64,000 nt of DNA from Metallococcus carri (GCF_011440275.1 NZ_JAAOIV010000014.1:1-64000); one strand, 5' to 3'. Numbered from the stretch's first letter, positions 52,410-62,501 are shown. Notes: generated from the letters alone by a model not told the origin. Made by a program: numbers and translations.

Positions 52410-53135
52410 ATGCCGACCTGGATCCACCTCTTCCTGGATGTGCCCGCCCCGCAGTGGCAGGTGGCGACGGCCTTCTGGTCGAGCGTCACCGGGTGCCGGG
52501 TGTCGGCGCCGCGCGGGGAGCATGGGCAATTCGTGACGCTGGTGCCGGATGACGGCCCCGCCTGGCTGAAGCTGCAGGCGGTCGATGACGGGCCGGGTGG
52601 GGTGCACCTCGACCTGGACAGCACCGACCGCGCGGCGGCGATCAGGCGGGCGACGGCGCTAGGTGCGCGGTCGGTGGGCCGCTACCACGACGTTGAGGTG
52701 ATGCGCTCGCCCGGCGGGTTCACCTTCTGCCAGACGCTGGCCGAGGGCACACCGCAGCTGGTGCGGCAGAGCGACTCGGTGCTCGACCAGGTCTGCCTCG
52801 ACATCCCGAACCCAGTGTGGGACAAGGAGATCGACTTCTGGCAGGCGCTGACTGGGCGTCCGCTGGAGCAGGGCCGCCGGCCCGAGTTCGCCTTCCTCGG
52901 CGCGGAGGGCGCACTGCGGATCCTGCTGCAGCGCCTGGACGGGAGCGACGGGCCGGTGCGGGCGCATCCCGACTTCGCGGTCGCCGATCGCCCGGCGCAG
53001 GAGCAGCGCCATGTCGATGCCGGTGCGGAGCTCGTCGAGCGCTTCGAGTGGTGGACCGTCCTGCGCGCCCCGGGTGGACAGGTCTACTGCCTCACCGATC
53101 GCGACCCCGCCACCGGGCGGGTACGCCGTGGCTGA
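52410..53135 (+). CDS. Two-domain VOC/glyoxalase-like protein
   Basis: A 241-residue protein of two VOC beta-alpha repeats. The first covers WIHLFLDVPAPQWQVATAFWSSVTG and GGVHLDLDSTDRAAAIRRA; the second starts VLDQVCLDIPNP. Such proteins bind antibiotics or act in glyoxalase-like reactions. ATG 52410. Its stop overlaps the next gene's GTG start. Confidence 0.8.
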   Translation: MPTWIHLFLDVPAPQWQVATAFWSSVTGCRVSAPRGEHGQFVTLVPDDGPAWLKLQAVDDGPGGVHLDLDSTDRAAAIRRATALGARSVGRYHDVEVMRSPGGFTFCQTLAEGTPQLVRQSDSVLDQVCLDIPNPVWDKEIDFWQALTGRPLEQGRRPEFAFLGAEGALRILLQRLDGSDGPVRAHPDFAVADRPAQEQRHVDAGAELVERFEWWTVLRAPGGQVYCLTDRDPATGRVRRG

Positions 53136-53601
53136 ACCGCTGCACCTGCGCGACCGGACCCTGCAGATCGACCGGGCCACCCGCGCCGACCTGCCGCAGC
53201 TGGTGGCCCTGCTCGCCGACGACGAGATCGGACGGGACCGCGAAGGTGCCCAGCTCGCGGCATACGAGCGGGCGTTCGAGCGAATCGACGCGGACCCGGC
53301 ACATCTGCTCGTCGCGGTGCGGGACGACGATTCCGTCGTCGGCACGATGCAACTCACCCTGCTGCCCGGGCTATCGCGTTCTGCCACAACGAGATTGCAG
53401 ATCGAGGGCGTGCGGGTCGCGGCCTCGCAGCGGGGCAGCGGGCTGGGCGCAGCGATGTTCGCCTGGGCGGCCGACTGGGGTCGCGCGCACGGCGCGGGCC
53501 TCGCTCAACTGACCACTGACAAGCGCCGCGGCGATGCCCATCGCTTCTACGAGCGACTGGGCTGGTCGGCGACCCACGAGGGCTACAAGCGCGGCCTATG
53601 A
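53128..53601 (+). CDS. GNAT family N-acetyltransferase
   Basis: A 157-residue acetyltransferase. QRGSGLGAAMFAWAADWGRAHGAGLAQL is the acetyl-CoA loop and GDAHRFYERLGWSATHEGYK the usual end. GTG 53128 lies inside the VOC gene's last codons (8-base overlap), so translation is coupled. Acceptor unknown. Confidence 0.88.
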   Translation: MAEPLHLRDRTLQIDRATRADLPQLVALLADDEIGRDREGAQLAAYERAFERIDADPAHLLVAVRDDDSVVGTMQLTLLPGLSRSATTRLQIEGVRVAASQRGSGLGAAMFAWAADWGRAHGAGLAQLTTDKRRGDAHRFYERLGWSATHEGYKRGL

Positions 53602-53613
53602 GGAACGCCGGAG

Positions 53614-53655
53614 TTGACAATCGATCCTCCGTCGACGCATAGTCGATATATCGAC
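53614..53655 (+). promoter_or_regulatory. Promoter (TTGACA/CATAGT) with TCGATATATCGA palindrome
   Basis: TTGACA at 53614 and CATAGT at 53638 are spaced 18 bases. The perfect palindrome GTCGATATATCGAC (53642-53655) starts at the end of the -10 element. It lies ahead of the PadR gene, so that regulator probably represses itself. Confidence 0.65.
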
Positions 53656-53687
53656 GACACGTCGACAGAACATCGAAAGGAGGGTTC

Positions 53688-54341
53688 ATGATGAACCCGA
53701 TGTATGACTTCCCAGCGGGCCCCTTCGCGGGGCGAGGCGAGCGCGGACCCGGCCGCGGGCCGCGCCGAGGCGGCGGCCACCGCGGTGGACACCGAGGCGG
53801 CTACCGGCGCGGCGGGCCGCGCGGTCCCGAGTTCGGTCCTCCGTTCGGGCCGCTCGGCGAGATGCCCGACGGTCCGTGGGGCCGGGGACGAGGCGGCCGA
53901 GGCCGCGGTCGACGCGGCGACGTGCGCGACACGATCCTCGCGCTGCTCGCCGAGGGGCCGCACAACGGCTACCAGATCATCGCGGCGATCAAGGACCGCA
54001 CCGACGGGCTCTGGGCGCCGAGCGCCGGCTCGGTCTACCCCGCGCTCGGCCTCCTGGAGGACGAGGGACTGATCGCCCCGACGCAGGTCGACGGCAAGAA
54101 GGCCTTCGAGCTCACCGACACCGGGCGCGAACATGTCGCCGAGCGTGGCGAGGAGCTGAAGGAGCCGTGGACGCGCGTCGTCAGCCCCAACGAGGGGCTC
54201 TCGGACGCCCGCCAGCAGCTCGGTCAGCTCGCCATGGCGCTGCATCAGGTTGCCGCGGCCGGCACGCCCGAACAGCTCACCCAGGTCCAGCAGATCCTCG
54301 ACGACGCCCGCAAGGCGATCTACCGCGTCCTCGCCGAATGA
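53688..54341 (+). CDS. PadR family regulator with Gly/Arg-rich N-terminal tail
   Basis: A 217-residue regulator. The first ~80 residues are Gly/Arg/Pro-rich ([20 protein letters not shown]), which may be flexible or bind nucleic acid. The PadR winged helix follows: [37 protein letters not shown] helical C-terminus ends the chain. ATG 53688 or 53691 after GAAAGGAGGGT. A palindrome overlapping its promoter suggests autoregulation. Confidence 0.88.
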   Translation: MMNPMYDFPAGPFAGRGERGPGRGPRRGGGHRGGHRGGYRRGGPRGPEFGPPFGPLGEMPDGPWGRGRGGRGRGRRGDVRDTILALLAEGPHNGYQIIAAIKDRTDGLWAPSAGSVYPALGLLEDEGLIAPTQVDGKKAFELTDTGREHVAERGEELKEPWTRVVSPNEGLSDARQQLGQLAMALHQVAAAGTPEQLTQVQQILDDARKAIYRVLAE

Positions 54342-54396
54342 ACGCCCGATAGCCTGGGACAACCCCGGCGGCCGCATCAGGAGAGCACCTTCGCCC

Positions 54397-57300
54397 ATGG
54401 TTTCCTCGCACGACCTCGTGCTCACCACCCTCCCCGGCGGCAATGCGCTGTCCGACTTCCGCGCGCGAGCGCTGCTCGCCCGGCTGCAGGCGGTCTCGCC
54501 CGGTGTGACGGGGGTGGCCGCACGGCACGTGCACTGGGTCGCCTCCGCCGGTCCGCTCTCACCCGACTCTCGGGCCGCGGTCACCTCGATCCTCACGTAT
54601 GGCGAGCCGTATGCCGGACCCGCCGACGGCACCCTGGTCGTCGTGGCGCCACGGCTCGGCACCATCTCGCCGTGGGCGTCCAAGGCGACCGACATCGTGC
54701 ACAACTGCGGCATCGACATCCACCGCGTCGAGCGGGTCACCCACTTCCTGCTCGCGGGATCGGTTGACCTGCAAGCGGTTTCGCCGCTGCTGCACGACCG
54801 GATGACCGAGTCGGTGTTCACCGCGGCCGACGACGCGAGGCACCTATTCGACGAGCGCGACGCCGAGCCGATGCAGCGGGTCGACCTGCTCGGTGAGGGG
54901 CGGCCGGCGCTCGAGGCGGCCAACACGGCATACGGCCTGGCGCTGTCCGGCGACGAGATCGACTACCTCGCCGACGCCTTCACCGGGCTGCGCCGCAACC
55001 CCAGCGATGTCGAGCTGATGATGTTCGCTCAGGCCAATTCCGAACACTGCCGGCACAAGATCTTCAACGCCGACTTCGTGATTGACGGTGTGGCACAAAC
55101 GAATTCGCTCTTCGGGATGATCCGCAACACCGAGCGCGAGAACCCCCAGGGCACCGTCGTCGCCTACAAGGACAATGCCTCGGTGATGGCCGGCGGCAGG
55201 GTCAACCGCTGGCTGCCCGCCGAGCAGGACCGCCCGTCAACCTACGTGGCGCGCGAGGACGAGGTCCACGTGCTGATGAAGGTCGAGACGCACAACCACC
55301 CGACCGCGATCAGTCCCTTCCCCGGTGCGGCGACCGGCGCCGGCGGCGAGATCCGCGACGAGGGCGCCACCGGTCGTGGCTCGCAGCCGAAGGCTGGCCT
55401 GACCGGCTTCATGGTGTCCAACCTGCACCTGCCTGAGACCGACGAGCCTTGGGAGACAGGGGATTTCGAAGCTCCGTCGCATATCGCCAGTCCGCTCGAC
55501 ATCATGATCGAGGGGCCGATCGGGGCGGCGGCGTTCAACAACGAGTTCGGGCGCCCCGGCCTCGGTGGCTTCTTCCGCGTCTTCGAGCAGGAAGTCGACG
55601 GCGTCCACCGCGGCTATCACAAGCCGATCATGTCGGCCGGTGGGCTGGGATCGATCAGTGCGTCGATGACCGAGAAGGTCATCTTCCCGGCGGGCACCCT
55701 GCTCGTGCAGCTGGGCGGCCCGGGCATGCGGATCGGCATGGGTGGTGGGGCGGCGTCCTCGATGGCGTCCGGCACCAACGCGGCCGAGCTCGACTTTGAC
55801 TCGGTGCAGCGCGGTAACCCCGAGATCGAGCGGCGCGCGCAGGAGGTCATCAACCACTGCTGGGCGCTCGGAGACGACAACCCGATCCTCGCGATCCACG
55901 ACGTCGGCGCCGGCGGACTGTCCAATGCCTTCCCCGAACTCGTCGACGGCGCGGCGCTCGGCGCGCGCTTCGACCTGTCGAAGGTGCCGCTGGAGGAGAG
56001 TGGCCTGGCGCCGAAGGAGATCTGGTGCAACGAGAGCCAGGAGCGCTATGTCGTTGCGCTGCAGGCAGATTCGCTGGATCGCTTTGCCGCGCTGTGCGCG
56101 CGGGAGCGGTGCCCGTATGCCGTCGTCGGTGTCGCCAGCGCGGACGCTCAGCTGCTCGTCGAAGAGTCCGGTGCCGCGGACACCCCGATCGACATGCCGA
56201 TGGAGGTGTTGCTCGGCAAGCCGCCGCGGATGACCCGCGATGTGCGACACCTGCCGCGCTCCACCCGGCCGCTCGAGCTGGACGCGATCGACGTCCAGGA
56301 GGCGGCATATGCCGTGCTGCGCCACCCGAGCGTGGCGTCCAAGCGCTTCCTCATCACGATCGGTGACCGCACCGTGGGTGGGCTGACCCACCGCGACCAG
56401 ATGGTCGGGCCCTGGCAGGTGCCGGTGTCGGACGTCGCGGTCACGCTGTCCGATTTCACCGGCCTCGCCGGGCAGGCGATGAGCAGTGGCGAGCGCTCGC
56501 CACTCGCGGCGGTCGACGCTCCGGCATCCGGCCGGATGGCGGTCGGTGAGGCGATCACCAATCTCGCCGCCGCGCCGATCACGCTGTCGACGGTGAAGCT
56601 GTCCTGCAACTGGATGGCCGCCTGCGGTGAGGACGGTGAGGATGCCGCGCTCTACGACACCGTCCGCGCGGTCGGCATGGAGCTGTGCCCAGCGCTCGGC
56701 ATCAGCGTGCCGGTCGGCAAGGACTCGTTGTCGATGCGCACGCGCTGGACCGACGACGACGGCACGGTCCGCCAGGTGACCTCGCCGGTGTCTCTGGTCG
56801 TCTCCGCCTTCGCGTCGCTACCCGACGTGCGCGGGACGCTCACCCCGCAGTTGCGAGCCGGCGACACCGCGCTGGTGCTGGTCGACCTGGGCGCCGGGCG
56901 CCACCGGCTGGGCGGCTCGATGCTCGCGCAGGTGCGCGGCGAGTTCGGCGACGAGGTGCCCGACCTCGACGATCCGGCGCTGCTGGTGGACTTCGTCGAC
57001 ACGGTGAATGCGTTGCGGGACAAGGGATTCCTGCTCGCCTATCACGACCGCTCCGATGGCGGATTGTGGGCCACCGCGTGCGAGATGGCCTTCGCGGGCA
57101 ACCTGGGCGTCGACCTCGAGGTCTCTTCGATCGCGGAGCTCTTCACCGAGGAGCTCGGCGCGGTGCTGCAGGTGTCGGCACAGCATTCCGACGAAGTCGT
57201 TGCCGCTTTTGCCCACGCGCGCGTGATCGGCCGCACCAACGACGAGCGACGGGTCCGGGTGAGTGGCGGCGTGCAACTCGACGAGTCGCTCCAAGACCTG

Positions 57301-58230
57301 GCTCGCACCTGGGACGAGGTCTCCTGGCGGATCAGCAGGTTGCGCGATAACGCCGAGTGCGCCGACGAGGAGCACGACCGGGCGGGCGCGAACGACCCCG
57401 GCCTGGTGATCGCGCCGACCTTCGACCCGGGCGAGGACGTTGCCGCGCCATACCTCAATCTCGGTGCCAAACCCAAGGTCGCGATCCTGCGCGAGCAGGG
57501 TGTCAACAGCCACGTCGAGACCGCATTCGCTTTCGCGACAGCGGGATTCGAAGCGATCGACGTGCATATGACCGACCTGCAGGCCGGCCGGTTCGACCTT
57601 TCCGACGCGGTCGGGCTGGTCGCCTGCGGCGGCTTCTCCTATGGCGACACCCTCGGCGCCGGGGAAGGCTGGGCCCGCTCGGTTCTCTTCAATCCTGCTC
57701 TGACACAAGGGTTTTCGGACTTCTTCGCCCGCGCGGATACCTTCGGACTCGGCATCTGCAATGGCTGCCAGATGTTCGCCGCGCTCGCCGACCTGATCCC
57801 CGGGGCCGATGCCTGGCCGCGGTTTACCCGCAACCGGTCCGAGCAATACGAAGCCCGCCTCACCCAGGTCGAGGTCCTCGACAGCCCGTCCATTTTCTTC
57901 GCCGGTATGGCGGGTTCGCGGTTGCCGATCGCCGTCGCCCACGGCGAGGGTTACGCCAACTTCGCGGCTCGGGGAGACGCCTCGCGGGTGATCCGAGCGG
58001 CCCGGTTCGTCGACCACGAGGGGCGACCGGCATCGGCATACCCCTTGAACCCCAACGGATCTGATGGTGGACTGACTGCGGTGACGACACCGGACGGGCG
58101 GTTCACCGCGATGATGCCGCACCCCGAGCGGGTGCAACGCAATGTGCAACTGTCCTGGACCGACGGGCCGATCGAGCAGGCGAGCCCGTGGCTGCGGATG
58201 TTCCGCAATGCGCGAGTGTGGGTGGATTAG
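54397..58230 (+). CDS. purL: Phosphoribosylformylglycinamidine synthase, single-chain form
   Basis: A 1277-residue FGAM synthase, step four of purine synthesis, joining the synthase and glutaminase in one chain. The central synthase domains include [39 protein letters not shown] and [13 protein letters not shown]. The glutaminase domain has C1121 in GICNGCQ and H1242/E1244 in MPHPERV. Most actinobacteria make this enzyme from separate PurL, PurQ and PurS subunits; the fused form is that of gammaproteobacteria and of bifidobacteria. ATG 54397. Confidence 0.95.
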   Translation: MVSSHDLVLTTLPGGNALSDFRARALLARLQAVSPGVTGVAARHVHWVASAGPLSPDSRAAVTSILTYGEPYAGPADGTLVVVAPRLGTISPWASKATDIVHNCGIDIHRVERVTHFLLAGSVDLQAVSPLLHDRMTESVFTAADDARHLFDERDAEPMQRVDLLGEGRPALEAANTAYGLALSGDEIDYLADAFTGLRRNPSDVELMMFAQANSEHCRHKIFNADFVIDGVAQTNSLFGMIRNTERENPQGTVVAYKDNASVMAGGRVNRWLPAEQDRPSTYVAREDEVHVLMKVETHNHPTAISPFPGAATGAGGEIRDEGATGRGSQPKAGLTGFMVSNLHLPETDEPWETGDFEAPSHIASPLDIMIEGPIGAAAFNNEFGRPGLGGFFRVFEQEVDGVHRGYHKPIMSAGGLGSISASMTEKVIFPAGTLLVQLGGPGMRIGMGGGAASSMASGTNAAELDFDSVQRGNPEIERRAQEVINHCWALGDDNPILAIHDVGAGGLSNAFPELVDGAALGARFDLSKVPLEESGLAPKEIWCNESQERYVVALQADSLDRFAALCARERCPYAVVGVASADAQLLVEESGAADTPIDMPMEVLLGKPPRMTRDVRHLPRSTRPLELDAIDVQEAAYAVLRHPSVASKRFLITIGDRTVGGLTHRDQMVGPWQVPVSDVAVTLSDFTGLAGQAMSSGERSPLAAVDAPASGRMAVGEAITNLAAAPITLSTVKLSCNWMAACGEDGEDAALYDTVRAVGMELCPALGISVPVGKDSLSMRTRWTDDDGTVRQVTSPVSLVVSAFASLPDVRGTLTPQLRAGDTALVLVDLGAGRHRLGGSMLAQVRGEFGDEVPDLDDPALLVDFVDTVNALRDKGFLLAYHDRSDGGLWATACEMAFAGNLGVDLEVSSIAELFTEELGAVLQVSAQHSDEVVAAFAHARVIGRTNDERRVRVSGGVQLDESLQDLARTWDEVSWRISRLRDNAECADEEHDRAGANDPGLVIAPTFDPGEDVAAPYLNLGAKPKVAILREQGVNSHVETAFAFATAGFEAIDVHMTDLQAGRFDLSDAVGLVACGGFSYGDTLGAGEGWARSVLFNPALTQGFSDFFARADTFGLGICNGCQMFAALADLIPGADAWPRFTRNRSEQYEARLTQVEVLDSPSIFFAGMAGSRLPIAVAHGEGYANFAARGDASRVIRAARFVDHEGRPASAYPLNPNGSDGGLTAVTTPDGRFTAMMPHPERVQRNVQLSWTDGPIEQASPWLRMFRNARVWVD

Positions 58231-58722
58231 ATGGCAGGGACGAAGGACCGCAACGAGACACCGGCCGAGCGGGCCGACCGCAACTGGGACGACCTGCTCC
58301 AGGAGTTGCGCGTCGTCCAGACTGGGGTGCAACTGCAGGCCGGCTTCCTGATGACGCTGCCCTTCCAGCAGCGCTTCGCGACCATCACCGCCACGCAGCG
58401 CACGGCCTACCTGGTCGCCTTCGGGCTGGCGATCCTCGCGACGGCCTTGCTGATCGCGCCGGTCGCGGTGCACCGGACGCTGTTTCGCAAGCACCGCAAG
58501 GACATCCTGGTGACGGTTGGTGCGAGGCTGGCCCGCAGCGGGCTCGCCGCGCTGGCCCTGTCGTTCACCGCCGCGATCTTCCTGATCTTCGACCTGACGA
58601 TGGGGCGGCCGGCGGCGATCATCGCCGTCATCGGTGCCGTCGTGATCTTCGGCAGCCTGTGGGTGGTGCTGCCCGTCGCGCTCAAGCGACAGTTGCCGCA
58701 GGCGCCGTCGCAGACTCAGTGA
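58231..58722 (+). CDS. DUF6328-type small membrane protein
   Basis: A 163-residue protein with three to four membrane helices and an N-terminal amphipathic part (WDDLLQELRVVQTGVQLQAGFLM) that is the family signature. The name 'sodium:proton antiporter' sometimes given is not supported. Starts directly at the purL stop. Its last seven bases overlap the gene on the opposite strand. Confidence 0.72.
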   Translation: MAGTKDRNETPAERADRNWDDLLQELRVVQTGVQLQAGFLMTLPFQQRFATITATQRTAYLVAFGLAILATALLIAPVAVHRTLFRKHRKDILVTVGARLARSGLAALALSFTAAIFLIFDLTMGRPAAIIAVIGAVVIFGSLWVVLPVALKRQLPQAPSQTQ

Positions 58723-58988
58723 TCGCGCAGGGCCTTGATCAGCTCGTCCTTGGACATGGTTGAGCGGCCGTCGATGCCGATCTCGCGGGCGCGATCCAGC
58801 AACTCGTCCTTGGACATGTCGTCATAGCGCTCGGCGTGACCACCCTTGGCGCCGACCGCTGACCGCGACTTGGCGGCCGCCGCGTTGGCGATGCGGGCGG
58901 ACTTCTCCTTGCTGTTGCCCTCCTCCCGCAGCTTCTCGTAGAGCTCGTCGTCCTTGACCGAGGGTCCGGGGTCTTCCCGCTTCGGCAT
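58716..58988 (-). CDS. Rho-N/DUF7218-type small protein
   Basis: A 90-residue hydrophilic protein. KREDPGPSVKDDELYEKLREEGNSKEKSARIANA is typical of the family, and the C-terminus (MSKDELLDRAREIGIDGRSTMSKDELIKALRDH) resembles the SAP/Rho-N nucleic-acid-binding helix pair. ATG 58988 follows AAGGAGC. Probably DNA- or RNA-associated; no further role is known. Confidence 0.75.
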   Translation of the reverse strand: MPKREDPGPSVKDDELYEKLREEGNSKEKSARIANAAAAKSRSAVGAKGGHAERYDDMSKDELLDRAREIGIDGRSTMSKDELIKALRDH

Positions 58989-59008
58989 CGTGTGCTCCTT
59001 GGGTGGTG

Positions 59009-59302
59009 TCAGTCGGCGTGCTTGATGGAGAGCGCGCCCGCGATGTCGTTGATGCGCCGCGCGAGGGCGACGTCCTTGTCGGTGACCGTGTCGTCGGCGT
59101 CGTGGGTGACGAGGGTGAACTCGACGCTCGGGTAGGTCACCAGCGCGTCGGGGTGGTGGTTAGCTTCGTCGGCGGCCTTGGCCACGTCCTGCAGGAACCG
59201 CGCCCCCGCGCTGAAACCGTCGGTCGCGAAGGTGCCCTTGAGCGCGCCGCGGGTGAGGCGCCAGCCGGGCACGTCGATTTGGTCGGCAGAAAGAGCGTTC
59301 AT
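59009..59302 (-). CDS. 4a-hydroxytetrahydrobiopterin dehydratase (PCD/DCoH)
   Basis: A 97-residue pterin-4a-carbinolamine dehydratase-like protein, PCD motif in EANHHPDALVTYPSVEFTLVTHD. Two histidines and the downstream aspartate form the active site of the family. The usual partner phenylalanine hydroxylase is not here; actinobacterial homologues may have other pterin roles. ATG 59302. Confidence 0.88.
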   Translation of the reverse strand: MNALSADQIDVPGWRLTRGALKGTFATDGFSAGARFLQDVAKAADEANHHPDALVTYPSVEFTLVTHDADDTVTDKDVALARRINDIAGALSIKHAD

Positions 59303-59364
59303 CCCTCCACGGTGCCACTTCGGCGCAGGCAGATGGGTAGCCGGACGGGTGGGGTTTCGTCGGC

Positions 59365-59572
59365 GGTGGCGCGGATCGCCCGAGTGGGCGTTTTGTGCCG
59401 GAGGTTGCGGCGCAGGGGTGGCGCGGATCGCCCACGTGGGCGTTTTGTGCGCGTGGTGGCGGCGCAGGGGTGGCGCGGATTGCCCAAGTGGGCGTTTTGT
59501 GCCGGTGGTGCGGCGCAGGGGTGGCGCGGATTGCCCAAGTGGGCGTTTTGTGCCGGAGGTTGCAGCGCGGCA
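59365..59572. repeat. 51-bp-period palindromic repeat, locus C (4 units)
   Basis: Units start at 59365, 59417, 59469 and 59520. Each has GGTGGCGCGGAT(C/T)GCCC, a variable dinucleotide (GA, AC or AA) with GTGGGCG, and TTTTGTGC. It fills the spacer between the TRIC gene and the pterin-dehydratase gene (59303-59572). Same orientation as locus B. Confidence 0.9.
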
Positions 59573-60262
59573 TCAGTGACGCTGCCGGGTGCCCGGGCGA
59601 CGCAGCGTCCCGGCATACCGGGCCGGCAGGCGCACCTCCCACTGCGCTGCACCGGGCAGTCGCCACCCTCGCCGACGCGCCAGCAGGCCGAGACCCGCAC
59701 AGGTGACGATCGAGGCCGTCATACCCCAGTTGGGCAGGTCGAACCGGGCGAGCACGAACATCTCGATCGCACCGATCAGCGCGATCGTGGCGTAGAGCGG
59801 CCCGTCGCCGAAGACCGCGGGGATCTTGGCGACCAGCACGTCGCGCAGGATGCCGCCACCGATCGCGGTCAGCACGCCGATCAGCACACAGGCCAGCGGG
59901 CCGAGCCCGACCGCGAGCGATTTGACCGTGCCGGTCGCCGCCCAACAGCCGACCGCGAGCAGGTCGGCGAGGATGAGCAGGCGGCCGGTCCACTTGCCGC
60001 CGAGGACGAGCAGGTATGCCGCCGCCGAGGCGATCAGTGCACCGGAGAGGTATGCCGGATTCGTCAGTGCGACGGGAAAACCGTTGCCCAGCAACACATC
60101 ACGGATGACGCCGCCACCCAGCCCGGAGACGATGCCGAGCATGGCGAAGCCGACCGCGTCAAAACGATAGGCCCGTGCGACGGCACCACCGAGCAGACCG
60201 TTGGCGACTACGCCCGTCACATCGACGACGTTGAAGAACGCGCTGGGGTCGATGCTGCTCAC
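59573..60262 (-). CDS. TRIC-type cation channel (UPF0126)
   Basis: A 229-residue membrane protein with two homologous halves of about three helices each: LGGGVIRDVLLG and IGGGILRDVLVA are the paired GGG-xRD-like motifs. Bacterial TRIC proteins conduct monovalent cations as trimers. ATG 60262. The last residues extend to the edge of the 51-bp repeat. Confidence 0.9.
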   Translation of the reverse strand: MSSIDPSAFFNVVDVTGVVANGLLGGAVARAYRFDAVGFAMLGIVSGLGGGVIRDVLLGNGFPVALTNPAYLSGALIASAAAYLLVLGGKWTGRLLILADLLAVGCWAATGTVKSLAVGLGPLACVLIGVLTAIGGGILRDVLVAKIPAVFGDGPLYATIALIGAIEMFVLARFDLPNWGMTASIVTCAGLGLLARRRGWRLPGAAQWEVRLPARYAGTLRRPGTRQRH

Positions 60263-60275
60263 CGGGTGATGTTAG

Positions 60276-60325
60276 TGGTTTCGACGCGCGTCGTCGCTGC
60301 GCTCCTCCGCTTGCTCAACCAACGA
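60276..60325. repeat. GTTGAGC/GTCGAAACC element, minus-strand copy
   Basis: GGTTTCGACGCGCGTCGTCG...GCTTGCTCAACC is the reverse complement of the element at 113-235. A shorter piece (GCTCAACCAGCGGAGGAGCGC) follows at 60335. Confidence 0.65.
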
Positions 60326-60362
60326 AGGTACGGCGCTCAACCAGCGGAGGAGCGCGAGGCGA

Positions 60363-61418
60363 TTAGGCGGACGGCGTGATGGTGCTGACGTCGATGACGT
60401 AGCGGTAGCGCACGTCCCCCGCGACGACCTTGTCGTAGGCCTCGTCGACCTCGTCGGCGGAGATCGTCTCGATCGTGGCGCCGATACCGTGCTCGGCGCA
60501 GAAGTCGAGCATCTCCTGGGTCTCGGCGATGCCGCCGATGACCGAACCGCCCATGACCTTGCTGCCACCGATGAGCGAACCCGGAGCCACCGAGTAGTTC
60601 TTGGTCGGCAGCCCGACGCTGATCAGCGCACCAAACGGCTTGAGCAGCGCGAGGTAGTCCTCCATCGGCAGGTCGGCGCTCACCGTGTTGAGGATCAGGT
60701 CGAAGCTGCCCTTGAGCTCCTTCAGCGCCGACTCGTCGCTGGTGGCGACGTGACGGGTGGCGCCGAGCTCCTTGGCGCTGTCGGCCTTGGCGTCGCTGCG
60801 GCTCAGGGTGATCACCTCGGCGCCCATCGCGGCGGCGATCTTGACACCGAGGTGACCGAGGCCGCCGACGCCGATGATGCCGACGCGCTTGCCCGGCCCG
60901 GCCCCCCAGCGCTTCAGCGGGGCATAGGTCGTGATGCCGGCGCACAGCAGCGGCGCGGCGACGTCGAGGGAGATGCCCTCGGGGATGGTGCAGGCGAACC
61001 GCTCGGACACGACGATCTGCTGGGAGTAGCCGCCGTAGGTCGGCTCACCGTCGTAGTCGCGGCCGTTGTAGGTCATCACGGCACCCTTGGTGCAGAACTG
61101 CTCCTCGCCGTTCTTGCACATCTCGCACTCGCCGCAACTGTCGACCATGCAACCGACGCCCACGCGGTCGCCGACCTTGACCTTGGTGACGCCGCTGCCG
61201 ACAGCCGACACAGTGCCAGCGATCTCGTGGCCGGGCACCATCGGGAAGATCGCCTCGCCCCACTCCTCGCGCACCTGGTGGATGTCGCTGTGGCAGATGC
61301 CGGCGAACTCGATGTCGATCAGGATGTCGTCGTCGCGCAGGTCACGGCGCTCGATGGTGACCTGCTCGAAGTTGCCGCTGGGGGAGGCGACGGAAATCGC
61401 GGGGGTCGTAGTCGTCAT
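60363..61418 (-). CDS. Zinc-dependent alcohol dehydrogenase (CAD/YahK type)
   Basis: A 351-residue medium-chain NADP-type alcohol/aldehyde dehydrogenase. Catalytic zinc ligands: C42 (GICHSDIH) and H64-E65 (PGHEIAG). The structural zinc set is C95, C98, C101 and C109. Coenzyme Rossmann motif GVGGLGH. The NADP-linked cinnamyl-alcohol/YahK group reduces many aldehydes. ATG 61418. Confidence 0.92.
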   Translation of the reverse strand: MTTTTPAISVASPSGNFEQVTIERRDLRDDDILIDIEFAGICHSDIHQVREEWGEAIFPMVPGHEIAGTVSAVGSGVTKVKVGDRVGVGCMVDSCGECEMCKNGEEQFCTKGAVMTYNGRDYDGEPTYGGYSQQIVVSERFACTIPEGISLDVAAPLLCAGITTYAPLKRWGAGPGKRVGIIGVGGLGHLGVKIAAAMGAEVITLSRSDAKADSAKELGATRHVATSDESALKELKGSFDLILNTVSADLPMEDYLALLKPFGALISVGLPTKNYSVAPGSLIGGSKVMGGSVIGGIAETQEMLDFCAEHGIGATIETISADEVDEAYDKVVAGDVRYRYVIDVSTITPSA

Positions 61419-61513
61419 ACCGCTGACGTTACGCCGAGACAGTTGACCGATGCACATCCTGACGCTGTCCCGAAAGTCACACGCGCACAACGGAATACCG
61501 ACGTATGACGACA

Positions 61514-61547
61514 GCGGCCGGGTGACCGTGCGAGGTCACCCGGCCGC
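61514..61547 (-). terminator. Intrinsic terminator after the DUF6131 gene
   Basis: A perfect 14-bp stem, GCGGCCGGGTGACC and complement, with a 6-base loop. It lies between the 48-residue gene and the dehydrogenase gene on the minus strand. Confidence 0.8.
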
Positions 61548-61579
61548 CGCGAGGGAAGCGGTGGCGCGTCAGCTGCCCG

Positions 61580-61726
61580 TCACCACACCCGTCGGCGGGT
61601 GCCGCCGATCGGCACGAGGTTGAGCACCAGGCCGACGATGAGCAGGACGATCCCGATCCACAGCAAGAACTTCAGGCTGGCGACCAACAGGCCGAGGATG
61701 ATCAGGATGACTCCGAGTGCGATCAC
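61580..61726 (-). CDS. DUF6131-type tiny membrane protein
   Basis: A 48-residue protein. The 35 N-terminal residues are almost wholly hydrophobic (two short helices around LASLKFLLWI), and the tail TRRRVW is basic and aromatic, which is the DUF6131 pattern of actinobacterial membrane miniproteins. GTG 61726 follows AAGGAGC. A terminator follows. Too short for standard gene finding. Confidence 0.7.
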   Translation of the reverse strand: MIALGVILIILGLLVASLKFLLWIGIVLLIVGLVLNLVPIGGTRRRVW

Positions 61727-61838
61727 GACAGCTCCTTCGAACGAAACATGCCCCCGAGGCGCAGACGGGCGTCGCGCGCAGGCTGCACGTTAGAGCAGGC
61801 CCACACCGGCCGCCCCACCCGAAAGGAGGGGTATGTGA

Positions 61839-62501
61839 TCAGAGTGACGGAAGGTGCGAGCGCAGTCGTTGCGCGGCGGCGGCCGGATCGGTGGCCGCGG
61901 TGATGGCCCGCACCACCACGATCCGGCGTGCACCGGCCTCGACGATCTGCTCGACATTGGACTCGTCGATGCCGCCGATCGCGAACCACGGCTTGCTGGT
62001 GCCGGTGGCCGCGGCCGCGCGGACCAGGTCCAGGCCGACCGCGGTGCGACCGGGCTTGGTCGGCGTCGCCCAGACCGGTCCGGTGCAGAAATAGTCGACC
62101 TGCGGATCGGCCTCGGCCGCGGCGAGCTGATCCGGATTGTGCGTCGACAGCCCGACGACGACATCGGTCAATCCGAGTTCGCGCAACTGGGTGGGAGTGA
62201 GGTCGCGCTGGCCGACGTGCAGCACGTCGGCTCTGCTGAGTGTCGCGATGTCCGCGCGATCGTTGGCCGAGAACAGCCGACCGGCCGCGCGGGCCTCCTC
62301 GGCGAGAACGCCCAGCAGCTCGAGCTCGTCCGCCGCCTCGATCTCCTTGTCCCGCAACTGGATCACATCGACACCCCCGGCATACGCCGCACGGACGAAC
62401 TCACCGAAGTCGCGCTGTTCGCGACGGGCGTCGGTGCACAGATAGAGCTGGGCGTCGGCGAGCGCGGCGACGCGGGCGGGGCGGTCGGCTGTGATCGGCA
62501 T
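61839..62501 (-). CDS. thiE: Thiamine phosphate synthase
   Basis: A 220-residue TIM-barrel enzyme coupling HMP-PP and thiazole phosphate to thiamine phosphate. [41 protein letters not shown] and [25 protein letters not shown] are the family motifs. ATG 62501. It points away from the riboswitch-controlled thiO-thiS-thiG operon; the TPP switch itself lies on the plus strand. Confidence 0.93.
   Translation of the reverse strand: MPITADRPARVAALADAQLYLCTDARREQRDFGEFVRAAYAGGVDVIQLRDKEIEAADELELLGVLAEEARAAGRLFSANDRADIATLSRADVLHVGQRDLTPTQLRELGLTDVVVGLSTHNPDQLAAAEADPQVDYFCTGPVWATPTKPGRTAVGLDLVRAAAATGTSKPWFAIGGIDESNVEQIVEAGARRIVVVRAITAATDPAAAAQRLRSHLPSL

Noticed and set aside
59365-59572. CRISPR array
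   Set aside because: Units are near-identical along their full length with no unique spacers, and no cas gene is near.
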